A stretch of DNA of 64,000 nucleotides, from assembly GCF_030295915.1 (NCBI RefSeq), contig NZ_AP027361.1, forward strand, positions 3,720,001 to 3,784,000, given 5' to 3'. The position numbers and the translations under genes were made by a program. Positions 54,388-64,000 of this stretch are shown piece by piece. The notes below the pieces were generated by a model. The model was not told where the DNA came from. It made no database searches and saw only the letters and a program-made list of their open reading frames with translations. Within the stretch, counting starts at the first letter, position 1. Every line of letters begins with the position of its first letter. The stretch comes from Thalassotalea sediminis. Its GTDB lineage: Bacteria > Pseudomonadota > Gammaproteobacteria > Enterobacterales > Alteromonadaceae.

Positions 54388-56574
54388 ATGAACTTTCAAA
54401 TAGGGCCTTGGTTATTCGTTCCTTATAAATGCATGCTATGTTCAAATACAACAGGCGACATTGAACTAGAGCCTATTTTATTTAAGTTGCTTACGTACTT
54501 TGTTAATAACCAAGAAAAGATAATCTCTCGGCAAGAGCTTATTGAGCATGTTTGGCAACAATCATTTGTAGACGACAATGCCATTAATCGCGCAATGTCG
54601 GAGCTAAGAAAAAAGCTATCACATCCTGATAATTCGGCACCGTTAATAAAAACACATTACCGCAAAGGTTATAGCATAACGGTAGACGTAATCGCCATAC
54701 CTATCATAGAAACAACAGTAACCAATAAACAAGGCAACAGTACGTTAAACAGCGGCGAATATGATGCTTCGGAGATTAAAGATAAAAGTCGCGCCAAAGG
54801 TATACAGTCACGTGTAATACTCATGGTGTTATGCTCGCTGTTGTTTATTGTTGGTGGTTACCATGTCTTTACTTATATTCAAGGTTCAGCGTCGAATCAG
54901 CACCAAGTAAAAAAACATAATAAGCCAGAAAGCACTGTAAAGGTGAAGGAAAATAGCAATTCATCGTTGCATACTATCCAAGGCGTTACATGGAATTCAG
55001 GGCAAGAATTTAGACCAATCGTTTCTTCTGACAATCTATTATTTGCCTACAACAACAGAGCCGAACCAAACATAACTAGCTTTGTAAAACGTAAAAGTGA
55101 CTTGAAAGAAGTGCAGTTAATTTATAAGGACTTAGATGTAACCTCATTATCTTGGCAGCAAGGTACACATAACCTCTTAGCCGAGGTCACCAATTATCAA
55201 GATGAATGTTTTATCGGATTATTCGATCTGAGTAGTTTTACAGACAATCCTCCTGTCACCAAGCTAAAAAGCTGTGATAAAGAAATGTATGGTGGCGCTC
55301 ATCTCGCTTCAAACGGCAATAAGTTGTATTTAATTGAACTTGATCAAGTAAAGCAAGGGGGCCAAGTCGTCGTTTTTGATCTTAAAGCGAAAAAGTCAAC
55401 GTTGCTTATTCCTTCAGGTGACACGCAATTTGGTATCACTCGCCTTAAATTATCCCCTGACAATACAAAATTGCTTTACATGCGTCATGAACGTGATCAA
55501 CCGTTCACCGTTCATATGATGGATTTAATAACCAGAGAAAATAAAACACTTCATCAATCATCTATGGCAGGCGCGCCGTTAGATTTTGCATGGTTTCCTG
55601 ATAGCCAACATTTGGCAATACAAATTATCGAGTCACTCACTATTTTTAATTTAGACGGCAAAAGTGTTGCATCGTATCCTATTAATGTAGCTGACTGGAT
55701 AATAGGGCTCGCCATTGAAGATACCTCGAATGTATTAATCGCCTTGGCACCTAACCCAAACTTAGAAGTCGTCCAATTGTCCGAACTATTTAGTCAACAT
55801 ACGTCAGCTAAAATAACATCTCTAGTTAAATCTGATTCAATGAATTACTACTTAACAAAGGGGCACAATAACGCAAAAGCCAGTTACTTTGTTTCTAATC
55901 GAACTGAAAATTTGCAAATCTGGCGTAAGCAAGGGCAGCAAGTTGAACAGGTAACGTTTTTTCCAAAACAAGAGATCAAAAAAATAGGTTCATTAATCTT
56001 ATCTCCCGATGAGAAGAGCTTATTATATTTAAGGGGGAATGAGCTCGAAATTCTTGACTTAACGACCAAAACAACAAAAAAAATTGATATGGCAACCCAA
56101 GGCGCAATCGGTAGTTATCAGTGGCATCAAGATCAGCAAAAAATTTATTACGATATGGCACATGAAGGCATTCGACAGATTTGGTCTACAGATCTAACAA
56201 CTAATGTACAAACGCAACTAACAACCACGGGCGGTAGAATGTTGATTAAAAATCAGCAACATCAGCTGTATTACATTAATGATGATATTCTTCATCAATT
56301 AAATAGCCAAACGAAACATCAGATAACAATCCCTATTGCCCATTGTTGGTGTTCAGTTTCAATTACGGATAATGCATTGTATAGCTTAGATAGCAGTAAC
56401 AGCTTGTATAAAATGTCACTTGCTACAGGAGACGTTGAGCACATCACTATTCCGATTAGAACTTCAGGCATAAAAATGGTAAATGATCACACCGCCATTG
56501 CGGCAAAATATAATAATGCGCCTTCTCAAATAAAACGTGTTTCGTGGCAGTCGCCACTCATAACCCATCATTGA
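54388..56574 (+). CDS. CadC/ToxR-like membrane transcriptional regulator
   Basis: 728 residues. Residues ~1-105 form an OmpR-type winged helix (RQELIEHVWQQSFVDDNAIN then RAMSELRKKL). A single transmembrane helix (VILMVLCSLLFIVGGYHVF, ~146-164) is followed by a periplasmic beta-propeller of TolB-like repeats (for example LKLSPDNTKLLYM, FAWFPDSQHLAIQI, LILSPDEKSLLYLRG). The layout is that of CadC-type regulators that sense an extracytoplasmic condition. Its stop precedes the TPR-membrane gene by about 100 bases. Confidence 0.88.
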   Translation: MNFQIGPWLFVPYKCMLCSNTTGDIELEPILFKLLTYFVNNQEKIISRQELIEHVWQQSFVDDNAINRAMSELRKKLSHPDNSAPLIKTHYRKGYSITVDVIAIPIIETTVTNKQGNSTLNSGEYDASEIKDKSRAKGIQSRVILMVLCSLLFIVGGYHVFTYIQGSASNQHQVKKHNKPESTVKVKENSNSSLHTIQGVTWNSGQEFRPIVSSDNLLFAYNNRAEPNITSFVKRKSDLKEVQLIYKDLDVTSLSWQQGTHNLLAEVTNYQDECFIGLFDLSSFTDNPPVTKLKSCDKEMYGGAHLASNGNKLYLIELDQVKQGGQVVVFDLKAKKSTLLIPSGDTQFGITRLKLSPDNTKLLYMRHERDQPFTVHMMDLITRENKTLHQSSMAGAPLDFAWFPDSQHLAIQIIESLTIFNLDGKSVASYPINVADWIIGLAIEDTSNVLIALAPNPNLEVVQLSELFSQHTSAKITSLVKSDSMNYYLTKGHNNAKASYFVSNRTENLQIWRKQGQQVEQVTFFPKQEIKKIGSLILSPDEKSLLYLRGNELEILDLTTKTTKKIDMATQGAIGSYQWHQDQQKIYYDMAHEGIRQIWSTDLTTNVQTQLTTTGGRMLIKNQQHQLYYINDDILHQLNSQTKHQITIPIAHCWCSVSITDNALYSLDSSNSLYKMSLATGDVEHITIPIRTSGIKMVNDHTAIAAKYNNAPSQIKRVSWQSPLITHH

Positions 56575-56674
56575 TCGGCGAAGATAAAACACAATCAAAG
56601 CCTCCTTCCATGTAAGCGATTTCATCGGTATGATAGAAGTATAACGCCGTATTAATATGCTAGGGGGTTAAAGG

Positions 56675-58096
56675 GTGCAGTTGTCGATTAAAAACATAAG
56701 CGTTTTAAGCGTATTCTTACTATGCAATCTACTGTTCACTGTTCATGCGGATGACAAAAGTTTCGATCCCTTTGCAAATATTCGAACCGAGCCGTTAGCA
56801 GTAGCCCTATTTGATATTGCTAAAAGTGCACGCCGAGATGTTAACGATGCAACACAACGCTATAGCGCACTCAATATCAAAAATATTGCAAACTTAAGTG
56901 TAGAATTTAAAGTCGCTAATATTCTGACGCAAATTGCCATTGCGCATGCAAATAATGACTATGCTAAAGCGAATACATTAATCAACTCACTAGCCACTTT
57001 TGCTAATAAATACGAAGCAAAATGGATTTCAAGCACATACTTAGAACGTTTAGCATTAAATAAAATGCGTCAAGGTAAGTATCTCCAATCAACAAAGTTT
57101 GCAACGCAAGCGATAACTTTAGCTAAGCAACTGGATTATCAGCTTATCGAAGCAAATGCTAGAATGTCGCGTGGTGTTTCTTTCAGTAAATTATCGCAAA
57201 GCGGTAAAGCGTTAAAAGATTACATTAAAGCACACGCCTATTTTCAAAAAATAGGCGATGTAGATAAACTCGTCACAATTTATACCAACCAAGTAACGCT
57301 GTATTTGGATCGCTTTGAATATGCACAAGCACTTACCATGTCAGATAACGCAATATCTACGATAGCAATGATGCCTTCACCACCGGTAGGTCTAGTGGCG
57401 GCAAACTATATTAACAGAGCGATTGCACTTGCTTACTTAGGCAAAAAAGATGAAGAACTTGAAGCTTACCTAACAGCACAAGATTACGCACTCAAGGCTA
57501 ACGACTTAGAAATTCAAGCCTCCATTTACGCTAACATTTCAGATTACTTCCTACGGTATAAAAACTATAATTTAGCAATCGAACGTGCAAAACGCTGTGT
57601 CGAAATCGCTTCTCAAATAAACCAGGTCAATTTAGTTGCAATATGCTCACTTAATCACGGGTTAGCAAGCATTCACAATGGCAATATCGAACAAGGTTTT
57701 ATCTTACTTGCAAACGCACATACACTCGCCAATAAAGAAGGCATGAAAAGCACTATGCTTGATGTTTACACAGCATATGCAGACGCTTATAAAATGACGG
57801 GTCAACATCAAAAAGCCAATGAATGGTTAGAAAGACGTCACGAAGCATTATTAACAAAAGCACGCCTCGATAGAGAGCAAGACTTTAACGCACACGAAGA
57901 AATTTTTGGCGCTTTGATTGAAGAAAGGGAATCTATGCATCAATCGCTTAAGTCAAGTATGACAACTAAGTTTCTCAATCAACAAAATATCATGGAAAAA
58001 CTCTGGCTTGGTTTAATCTTATCGGTGCTTTTGTTAGTCATCGCGATTTTTATTATTTTTAGATTAAAGAAGCGCATTAACAAAACTCGCCAATAG
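56675..58096 (+). CDS. TPR protein with C-terminal membrane helix
   Basis: 473 residues, GTG start with AGGGGG upstream. Signal peptide (VLSVFLLCNLLFTVHADD) then a long helical TPR region (for example NIANLSVEFKVANILTQIAI, EANARMSRGVSFSKLSQSGK). A hydrophobic segment at ~445-463 (LGLILSVLLLVIAIFIIF) ends after a short basic tail LKKRINKTRQ. Many marine gammaproteobacteria have this TPR-membrane front fused to a GGDEF or kinase domain; here the output part is absent. It may be a truncated sensor or a naturally output-free protein. Confidence 0.7.
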   Translation: MQLSIKNISVLSVFLLCNLLFTVHADDKSFDPFANIRTEPLAVALFDIAKSARRDVNDATQRYSALNIKNIANLSVEFKVANILTQIAIAHANNDYAKANTLINSLATFANKYEAKWISSTYLERLALNKMRQGKYLQSTKFATQAITLAKQLDYQLIEANARMSRGVSFSKLSQSGKALKDYIKAHAYFQKIGDVDKLVTIYTNQVTLYLDRFEYAQALTMSDNAISTIAMMPSPPVGLVAANYINRAIALAYLGKKDEELEAYLTAQDYALKANDLEIQASIYANISDYFLRYKNYNLAIERAKRCVEIASQINQVNLVAICSLNHGLASIHNGNIEQGFILLANAHTLANKEGMKSTMLDVYTAYADAYKMTGQHQKANEWLERRHEALLTKARLDREQDFNAHEEIFGALIEERESMHQSLKSSMTTKFLNQQNIMEKLWLGLILSVLLLVIAIFIIFRLKKRINKTRQ

Positions 58097-58286
58097 ACGT
58101 ATAAAATACCGTATTCACCGTAAGTTTGCCCTTTGTACACAAAAATATGTTAATGTTTTGTTATAAATAAAAATATTGTGCTATAAGAATCTAAGTACAA
58201 TGAGTGTGTCGATTTACACCTTGTCACACACATAACAAGAACAAAAACCCCTATTAACTGCGCACGATACCTAATGGAGAGCTAAA

Positions 58287-59624
58287 ATGAGGTTCGTTAA
58301 AACCTTTGTATTTGCGTGTATTCTTTTACTATCAAGTTCATCTTTCGCAACCAATGTAGAAGACATACATTCATTTACCCTTAAAAATGGCATGCAATTT
58401 TTAGTGCTTGAAGACCATTCAATCCCCAATGCGAATATGTACTTGTTTTGGCAAGTAGGTTCACGTAACGAATACCCTGGTATAACAGGGCTTTCACATT
58501 TTTTTGAACATATGATGTTTAATGGTTCAAAAAAATACGGCCCAAAGATGTTTGACCGCACAATGGAAGCTGCTGGCGGAAGTAATAACGCGTATACAAC
58601 AGAAAACCTTACTGTGTACACCGATTGGTTTCCAGCGGCATCCATTGAAACAATGTTTGATCTAGAGGCCGATCGTATTGCAAACCTCTCTATTGATGAA
58701 AAAATGGTTGAAAGTGAGCGTGGTGTTGTAACCTCAGAACGCAGCACGGGGCTAGAGAACTCTAATTTTCGTGCAATTTCTGAAGAAGTAAAAAATGCCG
58801 CATTTCGTGCACACCCTTATAGTTGGTCAGTGATTGGTCATCAATCCGATATTGATAATTGGAGTCTAGACGATTTAAAGCGTTACCATAAAACCTATTA
58901 TGCACCTAATAATGCCGTGGTTGTCATTGCTGGCGATGTCACCGTAAAACAGGTGAAAAAGCTCGCTAAGCAATATTTTGAGCCAATTCCAGCACAAGCC
59001 CCTCCTCGCGAAGTGCATACCGTAGAGCCTGAACAAAAAGGTGAAAGGCGTGCTTACCTCCACAAAGCATCAGTGACAACACCAAACATACTCATGGCGT
59101 TTCATGTACCAGAAACAAAACACAAAGATTTTTATGCGCTTGATATTTTAAGTGATGCATTATCTGTAGGAGATAGTTCAAGACTGCAAAAAACACTCAT
59201 TAACGAACAGCAAATTGCCAGTTCAGTCTTTACTTATATGCCTCAATCGATAGACCCTAACCTATTTTATATTTACGCAGTTGCTGCCAACAATGTATCA
59301 GCAAAAAGCCTAGAGAAAGCCATTATTTCTGAAGTAAATGCAGTAATGAAAGAAGGCATTACCTCGCAAGAGCTACAGAAAGTAAAAAACACAAAATTAG
59401 TCAACTTTTATCGTGAGATGGCAACAATTAATGGCAAAGCAAACACCATTGGTAGTTATCAAATGTATTTTGGTGATTATAAGAAACTCTTTGCAGCCCC
59501 TGATTACTATGAACAGGTTAGTTTACAAGATATACAAAATGTCGCGAAAAAATATTTAAGAAAAGCAAACCGTACTGTTGGTGTTTTATCTTCACAGGAG
59601 GACTCTAGTGATGAAGACCTTTAA
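58287..59624 (+). CDS. M16 family zinc metallopeptidase, catalytic subunit
   Basis: 445 residues with a signal peptide (FVFACILLLSSSSFATN). The inverted zinc motif HFFEH near residue 72 (HxxEH) and a downstream Glu (ESERGVVTSER) complete the metal site. The C-terminal half follows the usual M16 second lobe. The gene end overlaps the next M16 gene by 14 bases, so both are translated together and probably form a complex. Substrate: small to medium peptides in the periplasm, by family. Confidence 0.9.
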   Translation: MRFVKTFVFACILLLSSSSFATNVEDIHSFTLKNGMQFLVLEDHSIPNANMYLFWQVGSRNEYPGITGLSHFFEHMMFNGSKKYGPKMFDRTMEAAGGSNNAYTTENLTVYTDWFPAASIETMFDLEADRIANLSIDEKMVESERGVVTSERSTGLENSNFRAISEEVKNAAFRAHPYSWSVIGHQSDIDNWSLDDLKRYHKTYYAPNNAVVVIAGDVTVKQVKKLAKQYFEPIPAQAPPREVHTVEPEQKGERRAYLHKASVTTPNILMAFHVPETKHKDFYALDILSDALSVGDSSRLQKTLINEQQIASSVFTYMPQSIDPNLFYIYAVAANNVSAKSLEKAIISEVNAVMKEGITSQELQKVKNTKLVNFYREMATINGKANTIGSYQMYFGDYKKLFAAPDYYEQVSLQDIQNVAKKYLRKANRTVGVLSSQEDSSDEDL

Positions 59625-61002
59625 TGCAATTATTTCTTGCTGCTTGATATTAATCAGCAATATTGCAACCGCAGAGTACACCATGCCAAGCTACGAAAAA
59701 TTTACGTTAAACAATGGTCTAACAGTGATTTTAATGGAACAGCATGAAGTCCCGTTGATCGACGTTAACATTGCAGTTAAGGTTGGTGCAGTCAATGATG
59801 GTGACAACCCAGGCTTGAGTTACCTGACGAGCAAAAATTTACTATTAGGTACCGAGAAGTTAACTAAATCAGCGTTAGACCAACAAACTGATTTTGTTGG
59901 TGCAGAATTATATAGTACTGCAAACCTTGAATTTTCGACAATTGGCGCTTCTTTTGCCGCGAAAGACACAGATAACATCATGAAATTGTTACGTGACATC
60001 TTGCTAACACCGCGCTTTGACGAAACTGAATTTAACAAACATCAAGCCAGACATTTGCTTAATTTAAGTCAACAAAAAGAAAGTCCACGCTCTGTAATCA
60101 ATCAATACTTCAACCAATTACTCTTTGGGCAACAAGGTTACGGTGCAGTTGTTAGCGGCGATCAAAACAGCGTAAAGGCGATAAGTTTACCCTTAATAAA
60201 ACAGCATTATCAGAAGTGGTATAAAGCCAAAAACGCCGCAATTGTGGTAGTGGGAGACTTTAATAGCAACGCCATGAAGAAAAAAATAGAAACGCTTTTT
60301 TCATCGTGGTCATCAGACGATACCTCAATACCTGATAAAAAGCTTAAAAAAACGCAGCCACCAACAGCACCCCGTGTATTACTCGTTAATAAAAGCGATG
60401 CTCGTGAATCTACTTTTTTAATTGGTGGCAATGGTGTTGCCCGTAATAATCCAGATATTGTCGGCATATCAGTTATTAACACCATTTTAGGTGGTCGGTT
60501 TACTTCTTGGCTAAATGATGAACTAAGAGTTAACGCAGGTTTAACCTATGGTGCACGCAGTAAATTTAATGCTTTCGGTCAAGATGGTAACTTTGCAATT
60601 TCCACTTTTACAAAAACAGCAACCACCATAGATGCCATAGATTTAGCGTTAAAAACATACCAACGCTTGTGGGAAAAAGGAATTGACGATGCCACGTTAA
60701 CATCAGCTAAAGCCTATGTTAAGGGGCAGTTTCCACCCAAATTCGAAACATCGAGTCAGCTCGCCAGTTTGCTCGTTGATATGTACGGTTATGGTTTTGA
60801 TGAAAACTATATCAATACCTTTGAGCAGCAAGTTGATTCGCTCACTGTAGAGAAGTCTCGCAATCTCATCAATACCTACTTTCCTAAAGAAAACTTACAA
60901 TTTGTTGTCATAGGTAAAGCCGATGAGATTAGAACAAAACTAGCAAAGTACGGTAACATTACCGAAGTAGACATAAAAAACAGTGGATTTAACATCCATT
61001 AA
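59611..61002 (+). CDS. M16 family protein, non-catalytic subunit
   Basis: 463 residues from the ATG following AGGAGG; a longer frame adds 11 residues. Signal peptide ends NIATAEY. The M16 fold is recognisable (LNNGLTVILMEQHEVPLIDV at the start; LRVNAGLTYGARSKF later). The position of HxxEH holds GLSYLTSKNLLLGTE, so the zinc site is missing. The GLTYGARS segment with Arg/Tyr for substrate binding is kept. It therefore probably partners the preceding catalytic subunit, as in other bacterial M16B heterodimers and mitochondrial processing peptidase. Confidence 0.88.
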   Translation: MKTFNAIISCCLILISNIATAEYTMPSYEKFTLNNGLTVILMEQHEVPLIDVNIAVKVGAVNDGDNPGLSYLTSKNLLLGTEKLTKSALDQQTDFVGAELYSTANLEFSTIGASFAAKDTDNIMKLLRDILLTPRFDETEFNKHQARHLLNLSQQKESPRSVINQYFNQLLFGQQGYGAVVSGDQNSVKAISLPLIKQHYQKWYKAKNAAIVVVGDFNSNAMKKKIETLFSSWSSDDTSIPDKKLKKTQPPTAPRVLLVNKSDARESTFLIGGNGVARNNPDIVGISVINTILGGRFTSWLNDELRVNAGLTYGARSKFNAFGQDGNFAISTFTKTATTIDAIDLALKTYQRLWEKGIDDATLTSAKAYVKGQFPPKFETSSQLASLLVDMYGYGFDENYINTFEQQVDSLTVEKSRNLINTYFPKENLQFVVIGKADEIRTKLAKYGNITEVDIKNSGFNIH

Positions 61003-61020
61003 GCACTCAGGAGATAAATT

Positions 61021-63870
61021 TTGAAGAAATGGACAATCCCACTATTAGTATTTTGCTTGGCAGCGTGTCAGCAAACTAATGGTCCAGAAAATGATAATGC
61101 CGTCGTTAATATTGAAGGCGTAAACTTTGTCGAACAGGTACAAGGAAAACCTGGAAAAACCGTTATACCTTATCAAAAGTACGAGCTTGATAACGGTTTA
61201 ACTGTCATTTTACATCAAGATAACTCTGATCCCCTCGTGCATGTTGATGTTACCTATCATGTGGGTGCTGGCCGTGAAGAGATTGGTAAATCTGGGTTCG
61301 CTCATTTCTTTGAACACATGATGTTTCAAGGGTCAGAAAACGTAGCCGATGAGCAACACTTTAAACTAGTAACTGAAGCCGGCGGTACCATGAATGGAAC
61401 CACGAATTCAGATCGCACCAACTATTTTCAAACGGTGCCCGCTAATCAGTTAGAAAAAATGCTTTGGTTAGAAGCAGATCGCATGGGCTTTTTGGTGGAT
61501 GCAGTTACACAAGAGAAGTTTGAAGTTCAACGCGAAACCGTTAAAAACGAGCGAGGGCAACGTGTAGACAATCGCCCATACGGTCGATTGAACGAGCGTG
61601 TTTCACAAGCATTGTACCCAGAAGGACACCCATATTCTTGGCCGGTAATTGGTTATTTAGAAGATTTAGATCGCGTCAACGTTAACGATTTGAAAGCATT
61701 CTTTTTACGTTGGTATGGCCCAAACAACGCGACCTTATCAATAGGTGGTGACATCGAACCAGCGAAAACACTAGCCTTGATTAACAAATACTTTGGCAGT
61801 ATACCTCGCGGACCAGAAGTATTACCGCCTGAAAAAGAGCAAGTTACCTTAGAGAGTGACCGTTATATTTCGATGGAAGACAATGTTCATTTGCCATTGA
61901 TTTATATGTCTTATCCTACAGTTTCTGTGCGTCACGAAGATGAAGCGCCTTTAGATGTACTTTCAAGTATTCTTGGTGGTGGTAAAACGTCTTTGCTTTA
62001 TAAGAATTTGGTAAAGAACCAAATTGCAGTACAGGCAACGGTTACACACCCCTGTGCAGAGCTTGCATGTACCTTTAATTTACTCGCCTTACCTCACCCT
62101 GCATCTGGTAAGAACTTAGCTGACTTAGAAAAAATTATTCGCGACACTTTAGTTGAATTTGAACAGCGTGGTGTTCAAGACGACGACTTAACAAAAGTGA
62201 AAGCTGATATGGAGTCAGGTTTTGTTTTTGGCCTACAAAGTGTTGCCGGTAAAGTAAGTCAACTGGCCGCAAACGAGACGTTTACAGGTAACCCAAATTA
62301 CATCGAAGAAGACATTGCACGTTATGCAAATGTAACCAAAGAAGATGTAATGCGTGTATTTAATACCTACATTAAAGATCAAAACGCTGTGATCATGAGC
62401 GTCGTACCAAAAGGTAAATTAGCATTAATTGCCGCCGAAGATAACTTTACGCCTGCAGAGAGAAATATCCCGAAATCAAGCGAAACAACCGCCGATGACT
62501 TAGTCGTTCGCAAAGCAATGGATAACTTTGATCGTAGTGTTATCCCAACAGCTGGTGCTAATAAAGCAGTCAAAGTACCAGATATGTGGCGCACAACCTT
62601 ATCGAACGGTATTAAGGTGTTAGGTGCACAAAGCCTAGAAACACCAACAACATCAATGCTATTAAAAATTCCAGCAGGTCATTACTATAGCAAAAAAGAT
62701 AAGGCCGGCATTGTATCGTTGTTAACCAGCATGCTTAATGAATCAACGACTAAACGTAGTGCTGAAGCAATGAGTAATGAACTTGAAAAGTTAGGAGCCT
62801 CTGTTTACATTTCGCCTAATAATCAATATATCAATGTCCATATCAATGCGTTGACCAAAAATATTGATAAAACATTAGCCTTAGTTAATGAAAAATTGAC
62901 TCAACCAGCCTTTATTGAAAGTGAATTCGCACGCAATAAAAGTAATGCGATTCAAGGTGTTATAAATAGTAAAAAAGACGCTGGCTATCTTGCGTCTACG
63001 GCTTATCGTCAACTATTACATTCAGATAATATTGCCGCGTTACCTGTTGGTGGCACAGAAAGCACAATTGCCAATATTACTTTGGCCGACGTCAAAGCGT
63101 TTTACAACACCCAAGTTAAGCCAAAAAATAGTCAACTGATTATTGTTTCAGATCTGAATAAAGAACAGGTAGATAAGTCATTATCAGTGCTTACTTCTTG
63201 GCAAGGTGAAGGTCAACCATTAACTCTCACCTTACCAGCGCCTGAAACAAAACTTGGTGTAATTTACCTTGTAAATAAAGACCAGGCAGCACAGTCAGCG
63301 ATTCGAATTGGTAAACGCTCCATCACAGAAGATATTACCGGCGAGTATTACAAGTCATACTTAATGAATTTTCCATTAGGTGGTGCATTTAATAGTCGTA
63401 TCAATTTAAACCTTCGTGAAGACAAAGGTTATACTTATGGTGCGCGTTCATATTTCAGTGCCAATAAATTAGCTGGATTTTTCACAGCAAGTGCAGAAGT
63501 GCGCGCAGATGCAACAGACAAGTCAATTGTTGAATTTGTCAAAGAAATTGAACGATATGCTACCAGTGGTATTACGCGCGAAGAGCTCGCTTTTATGCGT
63601 AATGCAATTAACCAAAAAGATGCGCTTAAATATGAAACACCTAGAGCTAAATTAGGTTTCTTAGCACAAATTTTAGAACATGACTTATCGCCTGATTTCG
63701 TACAAGAACGCGTAGAAATCGTAAAAAATATTTCAGCTGATGAAATAAATGCACTGGCGAAGAAACACCTACAGTTGCAAGATATGCTGATGGTTGTTGT
63801 GGGTGATTCTGCAACACTAACACCACAACTTGAAGCGCTAGGTTACCAAGTAATACAACATTCGTTGTAA
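61021..63870 (+). CDS. Two-domain M16 metallopeptidase lipoprotein (pitrilysin-like)
   Basis: 949 residues starting with TTG behind AGGAG, 18 bases after the previous stop. The lipobox LAAC (about residues 13-16) predicts a lipoprotein. The N-terminal M16 half has HFFEH near residue 101 with the downstream Glu in KNERGQRVDN; the C-terminal half (from ~530) lacks HxxEH but keeps DKGYTYGARSYF. Thus one gene encodes both the catalytic and the substrate-binding type halves, next to a split pair that does the same. It is the third gene of the M16 operon and is followed by a terminator. Confidence 0.9.
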   Translation: MKKWTIPLLVFCLAACQQTNGPENDNAVVNIEGVNFVEQVQGKPGKTVIPYQKYELDNGLTVILHQDNSDPLVHVDVTYHVGAGREEIGKSGFAHFFEHMMFQGSENVADEQHFKLVTEAGGTMNGTTNSDRTNYFQTVPANQLEKMLWLEADRMGFLVDAVTQEKFEVQRETVKNERGQRVDNRPYGRLNERVSQALYPEGHPYSWPVIGYLEDLDRVNVNDLKAFFLRWYGPNNATLSIGGDIEPAKTLALINKYFGSIPRGPEVLPPEKEQVTLESDRYISMEDNVHLPLIYMSYPTVSVRHEDEAPLDVLSSILGGGKTSLLYKNLVKNQIAVQATVTHPCAELACTFNLLALPHPASGKNLADLEKIIRDTLVEFEQRGVQDDDLTKVKADMESGFVFGLQSVAGKVSQLAANETFTGNPNYIEEDIARYANVTKEDVMRVFNTYIKDQNAVIMSVVPKGKLALIAAEDNFTPAERNIPKSSETTADDLVVRKAMDNFDRSVIPTAGANKAVKVPDMWRTTLSNGIKVLGAQSLETPTTSMLLKIPAGHYYSKKDKAGIVSLLTSMLNESTTKRSAEAMSNELEKLGASVYISPNNQYINVHINALTKNIDKTLALVNEKLTQPAFIESEFARNKSNAIQGVINSKKDAGYLASTAYRQLLHSDNIAALPVGGTESTIANITLADVKAFYNTQVKPKNSQLIIVSDLNKEQVDKSLSVLTSWQGEGQPLTLTLPAPETKLGVIYLVNKDQAAQSAIRIGKRSITEDITGEYYKSYLMNFPLGGAFNSRINLNLREDKGYTYGARSYFSANKLAGFFTASAEVRADATDKSIVEFVKEIERYATSGITREELAFMRNAINQKDALKYETPRAKLGFLAQILEHDLSPDFVQERVEIVKNISADEINALAKKHLQLQDMLMVVVGDSATLTPQLEALGYQVIQHSL

Positions 63871-63888
63871 TATAGTACATGCTCCTCA

Positions 63889-63918
63889 AAAAGCCTGATG
63901 TTATCATCGGGCTTTTTT
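63889..63918 (+). terminator. Rho-independent terminator of the M16 operon
   Basis: AAAGCCTGATG/CATCGGGCTTT with a TTAT loop and T6 tail, 19 bases after the last stop. Confidence 0.9.
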
Positions 63919-63942
63919 ATCGCTATACAATAACCTACAGGC

Positions 63943-63970
63943 ACAAAAAAAGCCGCATAAGCAGCTTTTA
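63943..63970 (-). terminator. Rho-independent terminator for a gene entering from the right edge
   Basis: On the minus strand AAAAGC-TGC pairs with GCGGCTTTT followed by T-run. It belongs to a minus-strand gene beyond 64000. Confidence 0.7.
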
Positions 63971-64000
63971 AACACCTATTGTTTTCTTCGCTTTAAGGGC
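63968..64000 (-). CDS. C-terminal tip of a gene beyond the window (unidentified)
   Basis: The minus-strand frame ends ALKAKKTIGV then TAA, followed directly by a terminator. Only ten residues are visible, so no function can be given. It converges with the M16 operon. Confidence 0.35.
   Translation of the reverse strand, partial: ALKAKKTIGV

Overview
The window is chromosomal DNA from an AT-rich marine gammaproteobacterium, most likely Alteromonadales and probably Colwelliaceae (Colwellia/Thalassotalea type). This rests on gene content: prlC, rsmJ and gor side by side, slmA-coaBC-radC-rpmBG, a CrbS/CrbR-like acetate switch near a VC_2705-type symporter, PEP-CTERM proteins with PrsT, and many secreted peptidases. 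No rRNA, tRNA, CRISPR array, intact insertion sequence or prophage was seen. The taxonomic placement is inference.

Layout. 1-4.7 kb: minus-strand thiamine operon thiC-thiO-thiS-thiG-thiD behind a promoter and a TPP riboswitch. 4.7-9.7 kb: M1 aminopeptidase, TPR protein, TonB-C-like protein, PEP-CTERM trypsin-like protease with a sigma-54 promoter, receiver-only response regulator. 9.7-16.1 kb: rpmG-rpmB, a ParA/DNA-binding pair, PilZ protein, radC, coaBC, slmA, pepD. 16.1-22.1 kb: crbR and crbS facing each other, then soxR divergent from an operon behind a textbook SoxR promoter whose first gene is an unlisted 35-residue ORF. 22.1-25.9 kb: prsT and a second PEP-CTERM protein, also behind a sigma-54 promoter. 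25.9-31.4 kb: DUF4212/VC_2705 symporter, DUF294-CBS protein and DnaQ-like exonuclease. 31.4-36.8 kb: a periplasmic binding protein paired with a diguanylate cyclase, an HTH membrane regulator, and a chemoreceptor. 37-46 kb: rsmJ, a Tag-like glycosylase, prlC, gor, a lactonase-like metallo-hydrolase, galM, a histidine kinase. 46-50.5 kb: polA, a strong candidate small RNA gene in the Spot 42 position, an Arc-like protein, an SPFH protein. 50.7-64 kb: prolyl oligopeptidase, TraB/GumN protein, a CadC-like membrane regulator, a TPR membrane protein and three consecutive M16 metallopeptidase genes.

How the parts connect. Several regulatory units can be read directly: the TPP riboswitch over the thi operon; the SoxR box in a 19-bp promoter spacer over the small ORF, VOC protein and flavodoxin-like reductase; and two sigma-54 promoters, one before each PEP-CTERM gene, each with the same upstream motif (5 bases, 4 variable, 8 bases), which suggests one shared activator (PrsR is the known candidate). 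CrbS/CrbR probably senses acetate metabolism, and the symporter cluster 6 kb away is a plausible target.

The most novel-looking items are the candidate sRNA at 49279-49372, with two hairpin loops that both display UUCCU (anti-Shine-Dalgarno-like); the shared motif of the PEP-CTERM promoters; and the SoxR-controlled micro-ORF. Everything here was read by eye; no database search was run.
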